Shown here: positions 26,201 through 39,179 of the stretch, piece by piece
How the letters are laid out: each line of letters opens with the position of its first letter
How positions within the stretch are numbered: the stretch's first letter is position 1
DNA from: Coniochaeta sp. PMI_546
Taxonomy: Eukaryota > Ascomycota > Sordariomycetes > Coniochaetales > Coniochaetaceae
Direction of reading: 5' to 3'
DNA: 64,000 nucleotides
Assembly: GCA_021432605.1 (NCBI GenBank)
Contig: MU271147.1
Coordinates: 558,001 to 622,000 of the forward strand
Translations under genes and position numbers: made by a program
The notes under the pieces: model-generated
What the model was told of the DNA's origin: nothing
What the model saw: only the letters and a program-made list of their open reading frames with translations
The model's database searches: none

Positions 26201-29200
26201 GCCTGAAGGAATCTGCAGGTTGTGGCAAACACGGCGTAGAGCGAAGAATAAGCATGCATCTAAGGTAGCTGGAGTAAGCCGTATCTTGAGATGGTGGTAA
26301 TGCAGCACACACGAGAGAAAAGTCTCTTCAAGCTCACCGGGCTGTGATAATTACCATACATGCATGCACAAGCAAACCGCAGGTGTAGGGTGGTCCGCCC
26401 TGTCATAGGGAGCGGGCAGGTTTCACCGATATTGCAATCATGCCCGGTTATGCTAGTGGCTCCTACGGCAAGTCGAGCGTTGCTCTGCTAACCCGAATGT
26501 GGGAGTACCAACGGGATGAGCCTAAACGGAGCGGGCGGTATCATGCATGACAAAACTTCGGCGTTCCGTTGGTTGGGAAGTACTCGAGGGTAGACCCTCT
26601 CCGATTCCTGTCGCGCAACCTGTCTTCGCCCACCGACTCGCCAGCAATCAGCTGCGCCAGGCTCAAGTCCGCCGCAGATTATGGGAAAGGATTGCAGGCC
26701 TATCCGGCCTATCAAGCTTGTGGACGTGAACTCCAAGACTCGAAGTGGGTGTGGTCAAGCGGGGTTCCGGGGGAGCATCAACGCTGTCCGGCTGCAAAAC
26801 TGGCATTGCTTCAAGCAAGGATGGAAAAGAGCAAACGAAAGAAATGGAGAGGACTGAGCAGACCGGCGCAGTCACCCAATCAGTAGAGGTCAGATGCAAA
26901 CCCTCACAGCGGAGCCTCGCAGCGAATGCGGCGTGGACGATGGCCAGCGGAACAGAAAAAGAAAAAGAAAAATGGATGGCTACTCGAGATCGAATTGATT
27001 CGAAGCATCTTTGCACAAACTGCAGACGGGGAGCTCGATAGGGATGTGAGGTCTTCCGAGTTCGAGGTACAGTTCTTCTTCAAATCACCCCTCGGTGCCG
27101 ACCCGTAGCGCAGCCATCACTTATTAGATCACATGTGTCCTTCCTGTTAGACCTGTGCACCGATCCGTTCTGCAAAAGGTGTACACATAGTGCCGCCGGC
27201 GGGGCTTCAGGATTCCAGTGACAAGCCCGAGCTGTGAGTGAGAAAGAAACTGGCACGACACTCGCGGCGGTGCCGTGTGCACCCCGTTGCCAGCTCGCCT
27301 CTTCCCACTTCCTACCTTGCATTACCGCTGGGCACATCCGCCATCTAGGATCATCTGACCAATAGAGCGAGCAATGTTCTAGGGAAGAACAAAGAACAGT
27401 GTCGCTGACGGCCACCAGTGGCATGGACAAGATTCAACTCCACAGTCAATGGACGGAGGGGCTTAGCGGGTGCAAGCGGTCCCGCTTAGAGGTTCTGTAC
27501 GAATCAGGTTGCAGTAACTCAAGCCTCAGATCCTAGTCGATCCTCATCTGGTCGAGTGACGTGCCCAACCATTGCCCTGGGATGGAAAAAGAAACGACCT
27601 TCCCGACGCCGGGGGTACGTTAGTGACCGAGTACACGTGTCCGGTGCTCCGCACCGACCACCACCGTTTGCGTCTGATGTGGAGATTGTGTTTTTTTTTC
27701 TTTTGACATTCTTTGTGCGAGACCCGACCTAAGATGACAACCTTAGCTCATTCCGACTGCTGAGTTACTCGTTTTCAATTGAGACAATGTCAGCTCACTT
27801 CGCGGGAAGCAGGGATAACCAAGGTACCTCACCTTTCCTTGAATCGTAGTGGAAGCAACAGCGGATCAACTTTCCATCTGTCTGTCAGGAGCTCTTGCCG
27901 TCCACGTGAGCCTGCAGACCGCTATCACATCGCTTCATCGCCCTCACGTACTCGGATCATTGGGGGAGAAAATGCTGCATGGATGACCCTTCTTTCTCTT
28001 AGTACCAGAGATGCCAAGTTACCTTGCTTCTGGGTCAACTATGCGGGTAAGCACGCCTGCGTGTCGACAAAGCGCACATATAGCTGTAAGTGGTCGGCTA
28101 TCCACACCATTACGCCGGCGTGACCAGTCGCAGCCAGGAACTTGGCTCCCCTACGAGCCCGTCCCTACCTAGGCGAAGAGGCCAACAGGGGCACAGCGTT
28201 GCAGTCCATTGTTGCAATGGCTTTCTCAGTCACACTGCACTTTCCGAGAGCTATCACGAAGGTGCCATCAAGGATCGAGCTTATCTACCCTCCTCGTCTG
28301 GATGTTTGGGACCGACAGTGTATGCAAACATGACGACTCTAGGCACTAACGCTAATACCCGTGGATCAGATTGACTGGCCAGTGATGGTCTGGTATGGTA
28401 CCAACTACCAACAAACAGCCCAATTCAGTAGTCATTCGGTCCGCACTGCACCACTGATCTGCAAAGGCCTGCTTATGCCTTGTTTCGTCCATTACGGACA
28501 GTATGGTAGGATTGGACAATTTAGATGAAAAACCACTGCATTTGCTCGAGCCGTTTCCGATTTTGCGCATGCCACAATTTAGCCTGTCGTTCATCCATGC
28601 TCTCTCTGTGCTTGATCACGGCTGACCCCAACCCGCGATTTCACAAAGGGGAGTCAGGGACGGACTGGCGGGCACGCATACGCGCTGGGCTCGAACTGTT
28701 GAACAGTTCTGTGTCCAGCAGTCCAGGCCGCACGGGCGCAGATCGAGGCGACACCTGTGCACAGCAAGGTGCGGCTTGCGTGAAGCTTCTCACAAAGTTT
28801 TTGTTTCCGGGGGTCGAGCCAGTCCCCTGGTTGATTGGGGCAGTTGACGGGACGGTCCTCTCCCACTAAAGCACGGCACGGGAACCCCTGGCTCTCCTCG
28901 TATCCGAATCATCTATACCTACCTTACACAGTAAACAGGAAACTCGATTCGTTCGCCGTTCACCGCTCCCCGCTGTCTCCCTTGCGATAGGGTGAGATTG
29001 CCCGATTCGGAGCATGGGGATCTTCGTTCAACGACAGGCGAACCAGAGATGAAGCAGTAAAAAAGAACAATCGAGCTGCTAGCCTGGCTGCCTCGTCGCG
29101 AAAAGTGCAGAAATGTTAGGACCGCAGCGCAGCCGGTGCCCAATAATCAGGGTAAATACCACGTCCTGCAGTACCTAGGCGGTTTGCGGCATGATCATCT

Positions 29201-31074
29201 GTATCCATGGCGGCAGGCGGGATCAGCGCGCCAATTCATCTCGGACTTGAGACCCCTCTCTGGAGCCATCAAGGATCCCTCGATCAATCCGCATTCCATG
29301 CCAGCCTCTACTGACCCCTGCAGATCTGGGCCATAGCCGAGTCTGATTTCAGAAACGACCAGTTTCCTTGACTTGAGTGCGAGAGCTTTATAGGCTTTCG
29401 GGGCGTGCGTTTGACGGAAGATCACACATCCGCTTGCGTGCAGCGGACGGTTTCCCTGATCAAGTTCGCAGTAGCAAAAAGACCAGCGAGTCTGCAAACG
29501 GCGGTGTGAAATCCTTGCCAAGAGCCAGCTAGACTAGGCGATATTCCTGGATTTTGGATTTAGCACAGCGGCCGATCTCACCAAACCTTGTGACTGAGAT
29601 GCAATGCTGGCTCCTCGTAAGTGGCCATCACCGGGCCGTGGTGGCCGGTATTTGGCTCGTCACAGCTCGACTGTTGAGTATCTCTTGGCAAGTGACAAAG
29701 GTCGGCTTGCGCCCAAATAGTCCTCTCGTTTCCTCACTGACTTTGTGTCACCTGTCACCATGGCAAGGTCACCGATGGGCTGTCGACCTCGATTATGATG
29801 CAAATGATAATAATGATGACTGCATGTTCAGGGAAGAAGACACTGGCACTTGCTAGGAAACCGCTCCTCACGGATACGTGCGCCGCAGCATTATCTGACA
29901 GTTGAGGACGGGAGGGTTAAACATCTGAAATTGGCTAAAACGGTGTTTGGCAATGTCGTACAGAACCTAATAAGGTACCTTAGGTACGCTATCCGCACGG
30001 CAAACCTATGCGAGTCGGAACGCTGACCTCCACAGCGAGGTGTGGGTGCATTAGGGATGCCGTTTGTGCGGTCCAGGTGAGGAAGCATCCTCTACCATAC
30101 CTTACATTACATAGTACATTACCTTACCACACAACAGTCCGTGTCACCTGTATTCCAGAACCTAGACTCTGTCTAGACTTGGTAGCAATAAGGAAGGACC
30201 TAACTACTTTGCTCACCTTTTAGTGACATCGCACATAATCTGACCTAATGTACTTACTGTAGGCGCCTTTGGCGGCGAACCCGTCCTTCGAGGAGAGATG
30301 AGCCAAACTTCTGCTAACGAATCGAGTCCGACCACATTTCTGGTTGTTTGCGTCAATTCGAGGGAAACTGCGGCCGGTTCTGCGACCGCCGAAAGCGTTG
30401 CCGCTCCGGTGGGTTTTACCGAGTGCGTACAAGGGAGTTTGGAGCATTAGGCGCGGCCCACTAGCTCACTCGCTCCTTCCCCTTGCACAGCCATGATCTC
30501 TCGGTCCTTAGTTCACGCTAGCTGCGCTATGTAAGCACTTGCGCGATGACCTCCGCTAGCCGAGAGCAAGCACTGTGCGGACCGTGCACAGATACGTACT
30601 GGAGTACCGTTCGCTTCGAAATTCCTCCTCGCTCCAAAATACACTACAACAAGTCACACGCACACACACACCACAACCCGACAAACAAAGCCGGAAGCCA
30701 ATCCATCACATCTTAAGGTTTGGATGCAACGAGACGTCCTTCGCTTCTACAATCTCAATTGGATGTCTTCAACTGAATATCATTACTCATCGTAGCCATA
30801 GCAGGACGATCGAAATACCGTGCGAGTCAGACGGTCGCGTTGTCATCCGTCTTCATCTGAACCACTAGTTATGCACCCATCACCACGATGGCAGGACGGT
30901 ATACTGTGTATGGACAAAGAAGATATCGCCAGGCTGACACTCTGCCTCCAATAGCGGATATTTTACCCACCTCTACCCACCGCGACGACAGCTATCTGTG
31001 TTACCTAGCTGCCGCAATTCATCGACTTCAAGCTGCGAACAAACATCCCAGAGCGGCACAACCCGCAGGTGAGT

Positions 31075-31152
31075 GTGTGTGTTTGTGTGTGTGTGTGTCG
31101 TGTGTGTGCGCGCGTGCGCGAGTGAGTTTTGTGTGTGTGGTGTGTGTGTGTG
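31075..31152. repeat. GT/TG microsatellite tract
   Basis: Imperfect (GT)n runs are interrupted by short GC-rich stretches. The tract lies about 1.6 kb upstream of the Zn2Cys6 gene start. Confidence 0.85.
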
Positions 31153-32197
31153 TATGTATGCAGCGTCTTCGCGTCACAGACCATCAAATATCGCGGCAAG
31201 CCAAGTCCAGTTGAGCGTACGACTCTCATCTACACAAAAGCTTTCCGCTGCAATGCCTCGCAAGGCCATACCCGTTATCCCTAGTTTGTGACCACTGAGC
31301 GGCCGAGTCGGGGATGGAAGATGGTGTGAGGCTGCTGGGAAAGAAATGGGATGCCGCAAACATCCTCAATATCATCCTGCTACATATATGCAGCCGAGAC
31401 TTTCGGGGTGCCGATGTGGTGTATGTAGTATCGCTGTGCTGTGGTGTGTTGTCGCTTGAGCCGTTCCGTTCAGCCACATCGCTAACACTGGTCTGTCACC
31501 TCGTGAGCGATTCTGGTTCGCAGAGACATAAGAATAATGAGAGGAATTGCCTTCGATAGTTCTGATGCCCATGATATCTGGGCTCCTCATCATCTGGATC
31601 TGGCTCTGTCCACGCTCCAAGGTCTAGTCATTCCACCACCACCACCACCACCTCTCCAACCCTTGTCCAGCGCCCGCCATGTACTGCGGTACACGTTGCT
31701 ATCCCTGCCCCTGTCGGAACCGAAGACAAGGTACCCTAGTGCCCAAGTGCGCGCCATCGCTAGCCTGGCCCCATGGCCGTTCCCAGTTCACACACCCCCC
31801 CCCCCCCATTTCCACTTCTCTAACCCTCTCAAGTCCTCTCAGCCCATGTTTGCCCCAAACCCGCTGCTAAATAAACTGGAACCCAGGGTGCACTACAAAA
31901 AGGAAGGGAACACCCGTCCGGAACAAGCAGAGGGGGAAATTTTAAAAGGGCTCCGTCTTCGTTGTGGCACAAACCGCGCTGCCGCTGCATAGTTATCAAC
32001 CCGCCCTGCCGCCCTTCCGCCCTTCCCTTCTTTCCCTTCCTTGGTGTGGAGACCCGCCGGCAGCTTTACATAGTAACCTCTCTGACCACTCGCTTCTCCT
32101 CGAGTCTTTGACACCTTTTTCCCCATCTTCACCACAACACATTCCTCGTGGACGAGACGTCTTTTGTTCTCTGCAGAAGAAAAAGCCTGACCGTCGA

Positions 32198-32239
32198 TCA
32201 GTCTACAGTCTTCAGTCTACAGTCATCAGTCATCAGTCG
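32198..32239. repeat. Short tandem CAGTC(T/A) repeats in putative leader
   Basis: About six degenerate copies of a 7-base unit (TCTACAG, TCTTCAG, TCATCAG) occur in direct orientation. They lie some 480 bases upstream of the Zn2Cys6 start codon, within its likely promoter or leader. Confidence 0.7.
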
Positions 32240-32601
32240 TCGTACGGTTCTTTTTTGAGACACAGGTGATCTCAAAAAGTTTTGCATCTGAAAACGGTCT
32301 GACCATTCCAGTGACTGGACTTTGTCATTACATTTGCGGCCAGGCACGTACCGCCGCAGGGCCGCATCGGGAGCGGTATAAGAGTAACTCAGGTCCATTC
32401 CACGCCATTTGGAGCCAACAAGTTCCAGCTCACGCGCCCATCACAAATAGTCTTGACTTGGGCGCCCTCTCCATCCCTCTCTGGAGGTTGACAAAAAGCT
32501 TCTTGGATCCCCTGGGCTTCGCGCTTTTCTGTCTCTCGCTGTCTCCCCAACTCTGCCGTCTTCTGCGCGCAAGATTACTTGGACTCCGGATTAGCTTCTC
32601 T

Positions 32602-32673
32602 ATGCGAAATACTATCTGCATCTGCAGAAGTCGCGGGACCTCAAGGACATACGAACAATTGCTTATCTGGTAA
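32602..32673 (+). promoter_or_regulatory. Candidate uORF of the Zn2Cys6 gene
   Basis: A 23-codon ATG frame (beginning MRNTICICRSRG, stop TAA at 32671-32673) ends 38 bases before the main start codon. If the leader is transcribed unspliced through here, ribosomes would meet this frame first. The transcript start is unknown. Confidence 0.4.
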
Positions 32674-32711
32674 CCAAGTACATTTCCTAAGCCGCTCAAG
32701 CTGTGAGATCT

Positions 32712-34333
32712 ATGGCCGAACGGAGTAACGGTGGGAGATCGCTGCCACCTCCTTCTGGACCACCGCGGCATCCGTTGCCGCCAACCTCTCCGGACAGAGA
32801 TCAAAGGGAATCCCATCCACGGTCGCCTCGCGGGAACCCAGGCTCATCATACCCGTATCCTCCTCAGTCAAGCGAGTGGGACGACCGGAGACCTCCACCG
32901 CCATCGTTTCAGCTGCCCCCTATGGCTCAGCCAAATGTCACCCTCCCGCCAATTCACGGCATATATCAACAGTCGTACGGACCGTCCTCTGGCCCGGGCA
33001 ACCCACCGCCAGTTGACCCGAGACTGGCGCCAAGCAACTACGCTGCGTCGCCCACGGCCGCCAACGGTCACGGTCCTCCGCCGCCTGGTCCTCCGCCCCA
33101 GCCTGCGCCGTATCCCCAGTACCACGGCCCTCCCCCAGGTGGACATCATGGTGCCCCTCCTCCTGGCGGTCCTCCACCTCCTCCAGGACCGTATGCCGAC
33201 TACTACTCCATGCAGCACCGGCCATCCTCATATCCCGCTCCGCCACCAAACGGATATGGCCCCTATCAGGGATATCCTGGAGGCCCCCCCTATGGAGAAT
33301 ACGTACAAGGAGGCCATCCGCAGCAGCAGCAGATTGCTCCGAGGCAAAGGACCTCGATCGCCTGTCGTTACTGCAGGAAGCGCAAGGTAAGTCATGTAAA
33401 TGACTGCGTTCATGTGCCCCGGATGCTGACAAAGTCCGACCAACACAGATTCGCTGCAGTGGCTATCAGAACACCACAAACGGAAAGTGCACAAACTGCG
33501 ATAAGCTGAAAATTGACTGTATCTTCCAACCGGTCTCATCCGGCGTCTCTCAGGCCTTCATCCCCGTGTCAGCCATCCCCGGAGGCGTGCCTCCAGGAAC
33601 CCAGCTATTTGGGGCTTACGGGCAGCCTCTGCCGCCATCTGGTCCCGGTCAGAGCCAGAATGGCTACCCTCCTCCCCCTGGTTATCAACAGCACCAGCAG
33701 CAGCAGCAGCAGGCACCCCTAGCCTCGCCAACTAGTCAGTACGCGCCTCAAGCCGAGGGAGCTCAGCATGGCAGGCGCCGGCCTCGAGAGTCTGACGAGG
33801 AAGACCGGAACGCGCGTCTGCCTCCTCCACCTCCGCCAGACGCTTATCACCAGAGCTACGACTCGAGGCGGAGGTCCCCAGTGTCAGCAGACAGCAACAC
33901 TCCGCCCATGTACCATTATCAGCACAGCACGCGGAGCTTCGAGGCTGACAGGACTCCAACGCCGCGCAGAAACAGCGTGGGCCACTCGCCGACGACGTCC
34001 ACGATGTCCACGGGTGTTCACTCACCTACGTCGACCAGCTTCCCCCCTCCGGCGCCAGCTCCTCACGGTCTCGCTCCACCACATTCGGGCAGTCAGATGC
34101 CGAGCATCAGCTCTCGTTCGCCCGTCGCTCAGGCTACCAATGGTGGCCGCTCGCCGACAGCAAATGGCCTGCCGGCACCCGGTGCCAAAAGTCCGACTAC
34201 TGGTCCGGATGGAGCGAGCTCGAGCAGCATTATGAGCTTAGGAAATCTGGTTCAAGGACCTCCTCCGTCGATGCCTTTCCGAGGTAGCGATATTGACGGC
34301 AGCATGCTCGGCAAGCTCAACCGGCGCTCTTAG
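32712..34333 (+). CDS. Zn2Cys6 transcription factor with P/Q-rich flanks
   Basis: Two exons are inferred (32712-33386 and 33449-34333) around a 62 nt intron (donor GTAAGT, acceptor CAG) that splits the zinc cluster. The product is 519 residues. Residues 1-210 are rich in Pro, Gly and Tyr (repeated PPPGPPP-type stretches). The binuclear cluster is C218-x2-C221-x6-C228-x10-C239-x2-C242-x6-C249 with the basic RKRKIR between Cys2 and Cys3, typical of fungal DNA-binding clusters. The C-terminal half is Ser/Pro/Gln-rich, including a Q6 run encoded by CAG repeats. No fungal-specific TF middle homology region is seen, so this belongs to the short, disordered type of regulator. Unspliced RNA would lose three of the six cysteines. 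The target genes are unknown. The very long upstream region suggests complex regulation, which is inference. Confidence 0.92.
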
Positions 34334-37300
34334 AAAACAAAAATGACCCATCCTGGTGGTCGATCACTGCTAGTCAGCGCCGAGACGTCCCTTTACTGAC
34401 GGATCCATCGACTGCTCCTTTTTCTTATACTCGGCATGCCAAGTCGTAAATGGTTTTGTTTAATTACTAGTCTGGGCTATTTCTCTCCTATTTCCAGCCG
34501 CCGTGAGCCATTTTGGGCCCAATCCAGTCGTCTGGTCTGGAATCGACGACATCGGGAAACTCAAACCTGGGAGCACTTATACATGACGACGAAGGAAAAT
34601 GCTGAAAGACGACAATTTGTCACCACACAATAAGGGGAAAGACAGGAAACTGCCTCACGGCACCCGGCGTTTATTTTGGATTTGGGCGAAGCTTTCTTTG
34701 CACGTCGGATTCGGATGCTCGGCGCAAATATGTATCTTTCCTACGTTGCTTCTTTTCTATCAAGTTAACTTGCCGAGCTGCTGGAGGCTGTGGCTGTGGC
34801 TGTGGTGCTTGGGCCGGAGAGCTGCTGGACGCCTTTCTCTCGGCTAGTTGTGGAATCACACTACGCTCTTTCGTATCAGAAGAACTCCATAGTTCAGCTC
34901 CTTAGTAAAAGATGAATGTATATCTGTCCCCTGTCCTCTCGCAACAATCTGTGTCAACCTGCTCGCGTGCGTTCGTCGTCTGGCTGCTTCCGCAGTGAAG
35001 ACCCGGGCCGGGCCAGGCGTCCAACAGGAGAGAGCCTTAGGCCCAGAACGCAAGCATCGGGCCGAAGCAAGCAACGGGTATATGTGATGGCGCAGTCTGA
35101 AGCACTCGATTTAAGTTTTGCGAATGACAAAAACGTGGCAGTGCGCAAAGTTAAAGTTTGCACTGTCGGTGTTGTTGTTCCAGGTTGCGTAAGACTCTGG
35201 CATCCTTGCCGGGCTTCGTCTCACTTGCGGTCAGCAAAACCTTCAATGTCGATCAACTAACTACCTTAGGTCTCAACCGTACTGGCAAAGGTAAAGTAGT
35301 GACGGATCGTCCGGACGTTGTTGTGCGGCCGGTACTGGTTGCGTGCTTTAGTAGTCTTATCTCTATCCAACTTTTCCAGATGTTTGCCTCGCAGTCGCAG
35401 CCTGTATCCCTGACCGCGCTAGCCCGGAGATGTCGAAGTGATTGTCGTACACTACGTGTGTGTGACGTGACTGACGTCTGGTTACGGATACTGTGCCTCT
35501 CCTGACTTAGACTCACAGTAAAGACATATCAACCAAAGGGAACTTATGCCGTCTAACACAAGAAATGGCATCGTCGCGATGCCAAGGTCGACATGGCCTG
35601 GATCTGGCAATTTCGCCTGACAGAACATCGTGCTTAGGTGAAGTTCCTCATTCCGTCGTCTTGTCATTGTTCGTGTGCCATGATTCTTATTTCCCTGCAG
35701 AACTACTCGCAGAGAGGACGATGCTGAGGAGTACTCAGTGACGAAGATTAGCTCAAGCACTGTGTGTTGTCCTTCGGAGATCGAGCATCATGAGGTGCAA
35801 CATGAATCCAATGCCCGAGATACTGTGTTATAGTTCAGACGCCTGTGCCCTTGCTTAGTAACGGTGCTGCATCTCTGCGACCGCCAGCCCAAGGTATCTT
35901 TGCGATCAGCCTACACAGTAAACGTACCTTGTATATCCACCCCTGTACCCAATCGCTCCCTTCGAGCAGGGCATCTTCATGTCGGCGATCACGTCCAGCA
36001 CCCGCGGACCACAAAGATCCACGGCAGCGTCCGTCCAGTCCAGAATTCAACTCCGCGCGATCACATACACCCGTCTAGGAGATATGGCCACACCCTGAGG
36101 AGTGTTGCGACGAGGACAAAGGCGAAGCGAGACCATCAAGTTCATGACTTCCGATCCGCAAGGTCCGACGACAAAGTTTCAGTCGGCCATGATGGGCCAA
36201 GACTTCTCACTTGCAGCTTGGGAGTCACATGCTCTCCTCCCGTTCGATATACGTGTATGTCCTTGAAATGAATACCCCGCCTAAACTTGATCTAAACCCG
36301 ATCACCCGAACGATCTCGGCAATGCCCATGGCTCATGATTGACGGCGATTTGAACAAAGTAATGTCAGCTGAGCGTGTCACTAAAATGACAGTTGATTTC
36401 AACCAGTGTTGAGCTAGACAACCGGAAACATCTCTCCAGTTTATCTTGACCGAAACACCCGTTTGAGATATCTATTTAGCCATGTTCCGTTCAACTTCAC
36501 GATAAGATCATGATGTCATTATCTGAGGATAGAAAAAAAAAAGGCCAAAAAGTTCATGATATTTCGAAATACCTTCTCTCCTTCCAACGGCCCGACGTCA
36601 TTGGGACCCACCGGGAAAGTGGTACCGACCCGCCCCGACCGAACTGCACGCAACGCTGCAAATCGAAATGCAGTGGTCCGATGAGGGGCGGAACGAGCCG
36701 AATGCCAAGCCGGAGGTCAGTGAAACCCCCCTGTCGTGCACGGGGGTTTTGTGATCATACTGGTGTATCGTTTCCCGAACACGAGATTGGGAGGATTTGA
36801 ACATCAGAAGAAACAGTTGTAGCCTTGCTGCGGCGCAATCGAACATCATGGGTAAGATTGGTTGGAAAGCCTCTTTCCTGAAGGGTCAGCATGGACCTGT
36901 TGGAAGATTGTACAAGGGCCTTGAGCATGGAACCACTGGCGCTTATTCTTGGTCGATTTCCGTGCATTGCGTGCAAACTATGGCCGAAGAGCAAATAACC
37001 AAATAGCCCTGGAACGGACCGAAATGGCTCTCTCGCTAAGAAACTGAGCTACTTCCGTGAAGCTATTTGCCATCAGATAAGCCCTTGGGTATCTGCCTCA
37101 AGTTTGACTGCATTGGTGTCTTTGTCCGACTCTGCAATAGAGAAAAATACCCAAAATATGACGGGACGTCCTTGACCAAAGGTGATACCATCACGATACA
37201 AGACCCCGCTGACACACTGATGGCATGTCTGAGTCAATCTGTCTTGAACGCGACTCACTTGTTCACGTGCAATGAATTATCTGCCCGACGCAAAGATACA

Positions 37301-37459
37301 AGGTCTCAACTTAGGTAGACCTCTACCATCTCTGGCTACACTAGTACAGGGTACCGATCCCTAGGTACCCAAGCTCAAGAGGCAAGAATCAAACCATACA
37401 CCCCAACTCCCCGGGCAAAAGGGGAAAACAAAAACCACACCTCAATACAGACCAGACCA
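34334..37459. other. 3.1 kb gene-free spacer
   Basis: This region lies between the Zn2Cys6 gene (+) and the F-box gene (-), so it is convergent. Only short frames occur, none with a recognisable feature. A CCTAGGTACCC motif lies at 37360-37370. Confidence 0.5.
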
Positions 37460-39179
37460 TCAATAATCCCGTCCACTGTCATCCATATCAACATCCACAG
37501 CGGCCCCCTCCCCAAGGCTCCCCATAAACAAGCCCCCACCAAACTCCTCGCCGGTGCGATACTCCCCACCATCAACCCTCCTGAGGATAAAACACCTCTC
37601 GGCAAAGATCCCCCTCCTGTTCAGCCCCTTCCAGGCCTCCCCCAGCCGGCGCACCATGGTCCTCTGCCAGCCACCGACGTTGACCGTGATGTCCCTCCAG
37701 GGCCCCGCCGCGCTCGACCTGGCCGCCTGGTGGACCAGGAACCAGAAGATGCGGTGCGCGAACTCGCGGTCCCGGTCGGGGCTATTGGGCGGCGTCGTCG
37801 TCGTGTCGTGCGGGTTGACGAGGGTGTGCACGTGCAGCGTCAGGCTGCGCAGCTTGGGGAAGTCGCACAGGGCGCGGAGGAAGAGGTTTGTCGAGACCAG
37901 GTGCGTGTCCATGTCTATCTCGAGGGTGTGCAGGTGGGTCATGCGTCTGGATAGGCAAGTGAGCTCGTCTATCGACATGGTCGGGCAGCGGAGGTTCTCG
38001 TCGCCGAAGCCGGTGTGGTCGCGGAGGCGGAGGACTTGCAGGGAGCCTGCGTGGGTCGTTATCGCGTCGATCGGGAAGCGGGCCGTGTGGACGCGGAGGT
38101 CGAGGGTCGTGGGGGCGCGGATGTGGTCCTTCACGAGGGTGTGGAGGAGGTCTGTGGCTTCTTCGCGTCGGTAGGAGTGGTGTAGGCTGAAGTCCTCGAC
38201 TTGGAGCGTCTGGAGGTTCGCAAGGTCCGGGAAGGAGACTGAACTTAGGAATGGCCAGGTGGGCATCGAGACGAGACTCAGCGACTCGAGCTGCGAGAAG
38301 TCCCAGTGGTCCTCGACTTCTCTGCTATCGTGGTTCCAGTCGTAGGACTCGAGACGGAGTTCTTTGAAGGCTGGGAGTCGCTCTGTGCCGTCGAAGGTGA
38401 AGTGCGTGCCCTGGCCGCGATCCCGGTAATGGAGGGTCTCGAGGTTGTGGGCTTGCACCAGGAGCTCCTTCAGCGCCTGCAGCTGGGTCGACAGCGGCGG
38501 TGTTGGGATCCCCAGCTTCAACGACACAAGCGAGTCCGGTGGTATAGACTGTATATACAGCTTCTGCAGGTCCCCACCGCAGACATCGAGAGGTAAGTCC
38601 TCAATGTTCACCTTCAACCGGTTTTGTCTTACGATCTCCATATCGAGCACATGGCAGGGCCTGAAGGACCACTTCTCCCACTGATTAATCTTGACATAGC
38701 GCCATCTAGTTCCGGGTTGACCCAAGTCAGAACTGGGCTCGCGAAGGTTCGGGAAAAGGTGGAAATGCTCTTACGTGATTTGTCGTAGATTCTCCGTCCT
38801 GTCCAAGATCCTCCTTGCCCAATAGGGGTCGAGATTGCTCGGAAGGATCAGGTGGTTCGCATACATGAAAATGTTCAGGAGGGCTTGCGGGTAGCGTATC
38901 TCAGCCTCTCTGCAGGCTATGTTTGCGTTCAGCGAGGTGGTGCGGTAGAGCAGTGGGGTTGCAATGTCATTAAGCCTCCTAGAGACGAGACGTGCGTTGA
39001 CGGCGGCCCTGTGGTCTATCTCTAGCAACTGCCCGCGGTGTTAGTGTCATGGACGACTCCTCCAGTTTGGCAGGGCCACACACCTGCTCGAATATGATCA
39101 TAAGAAGCTCGGTGCTTAGGTCCTTTAGAGACGGCCACGACCTCTGGGCAAGGGCAGTAGAAAACGAAGTGTCTTCCAT
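37460..39179 (-). CDS. F-box protein with LRR-like C-terminal region
   Basis: Three exons are inferred (39179-39084, 39028-38775 and 38705-37460) with introns of 55 and 69 nt (donors GTGTGT and GTAAGA). The product is 531 residues. An F-box-like segment spans about 14-65: PSLKDLSTELLMIIFEQLLEID... followed by ARLVSRRLNDIATPLLYRT, the usual ending of fungal F-boxes. The remainder contains repeated Leu-rich units (for example LKELLVQAHNLETLHY, LQVLRLRDHTGFG, LRSLTLHVHTL) consistent with irregular leucine-rich repeats. Such proteins are substrate receptors of SCF ubiquitin ligases via Skp1, but the substrate is unknown. The F-box is split by intron 1. The same frame stays open upstream of the chosen ATG to another ATG at 39278, so a 33-residue longer N-terminus is possible. 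Confidence 0.82.

Larger units (their letters stand above)
20221..32711. other. 12.5 kb gene-free region upstream of a Zn2Cys6 gene
   Basis: No reading frame here has a recognisable domain, conserved motif or convincing splice structure, and I saw no tRNA or rRNA. The base composition looks ordinary and is not strongly AT-rich, so repeat-induced point mutation of old transposons is not obvious. Contents noted are a GT microsatellite (31075-31152), a CCA run and a C run near 31.63 and 31.80 kb, and direct repeats at 22.60, 25.94 and 32.20 kb. CCTAGGTA/AAGGTACC-type palindromes are also present (for example 27821, 29171 and 29972). The last kilobase before 32712 is pyrimidine-rich, as expected of a fungal promoter and leader. 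A 71-codon ATG frame at 23752-23967 is the most protein-like small frame, but it is unsupported. Confidence 0.6.

Noticed and set aside
20221-32711. Gene desert as a RIP-degraded transposon island
   Set aside because: The sequence is not markedly AT-rich and shows no transposase or reverse-transcriptase traces by eye. A RIP index and repeat search would decide.
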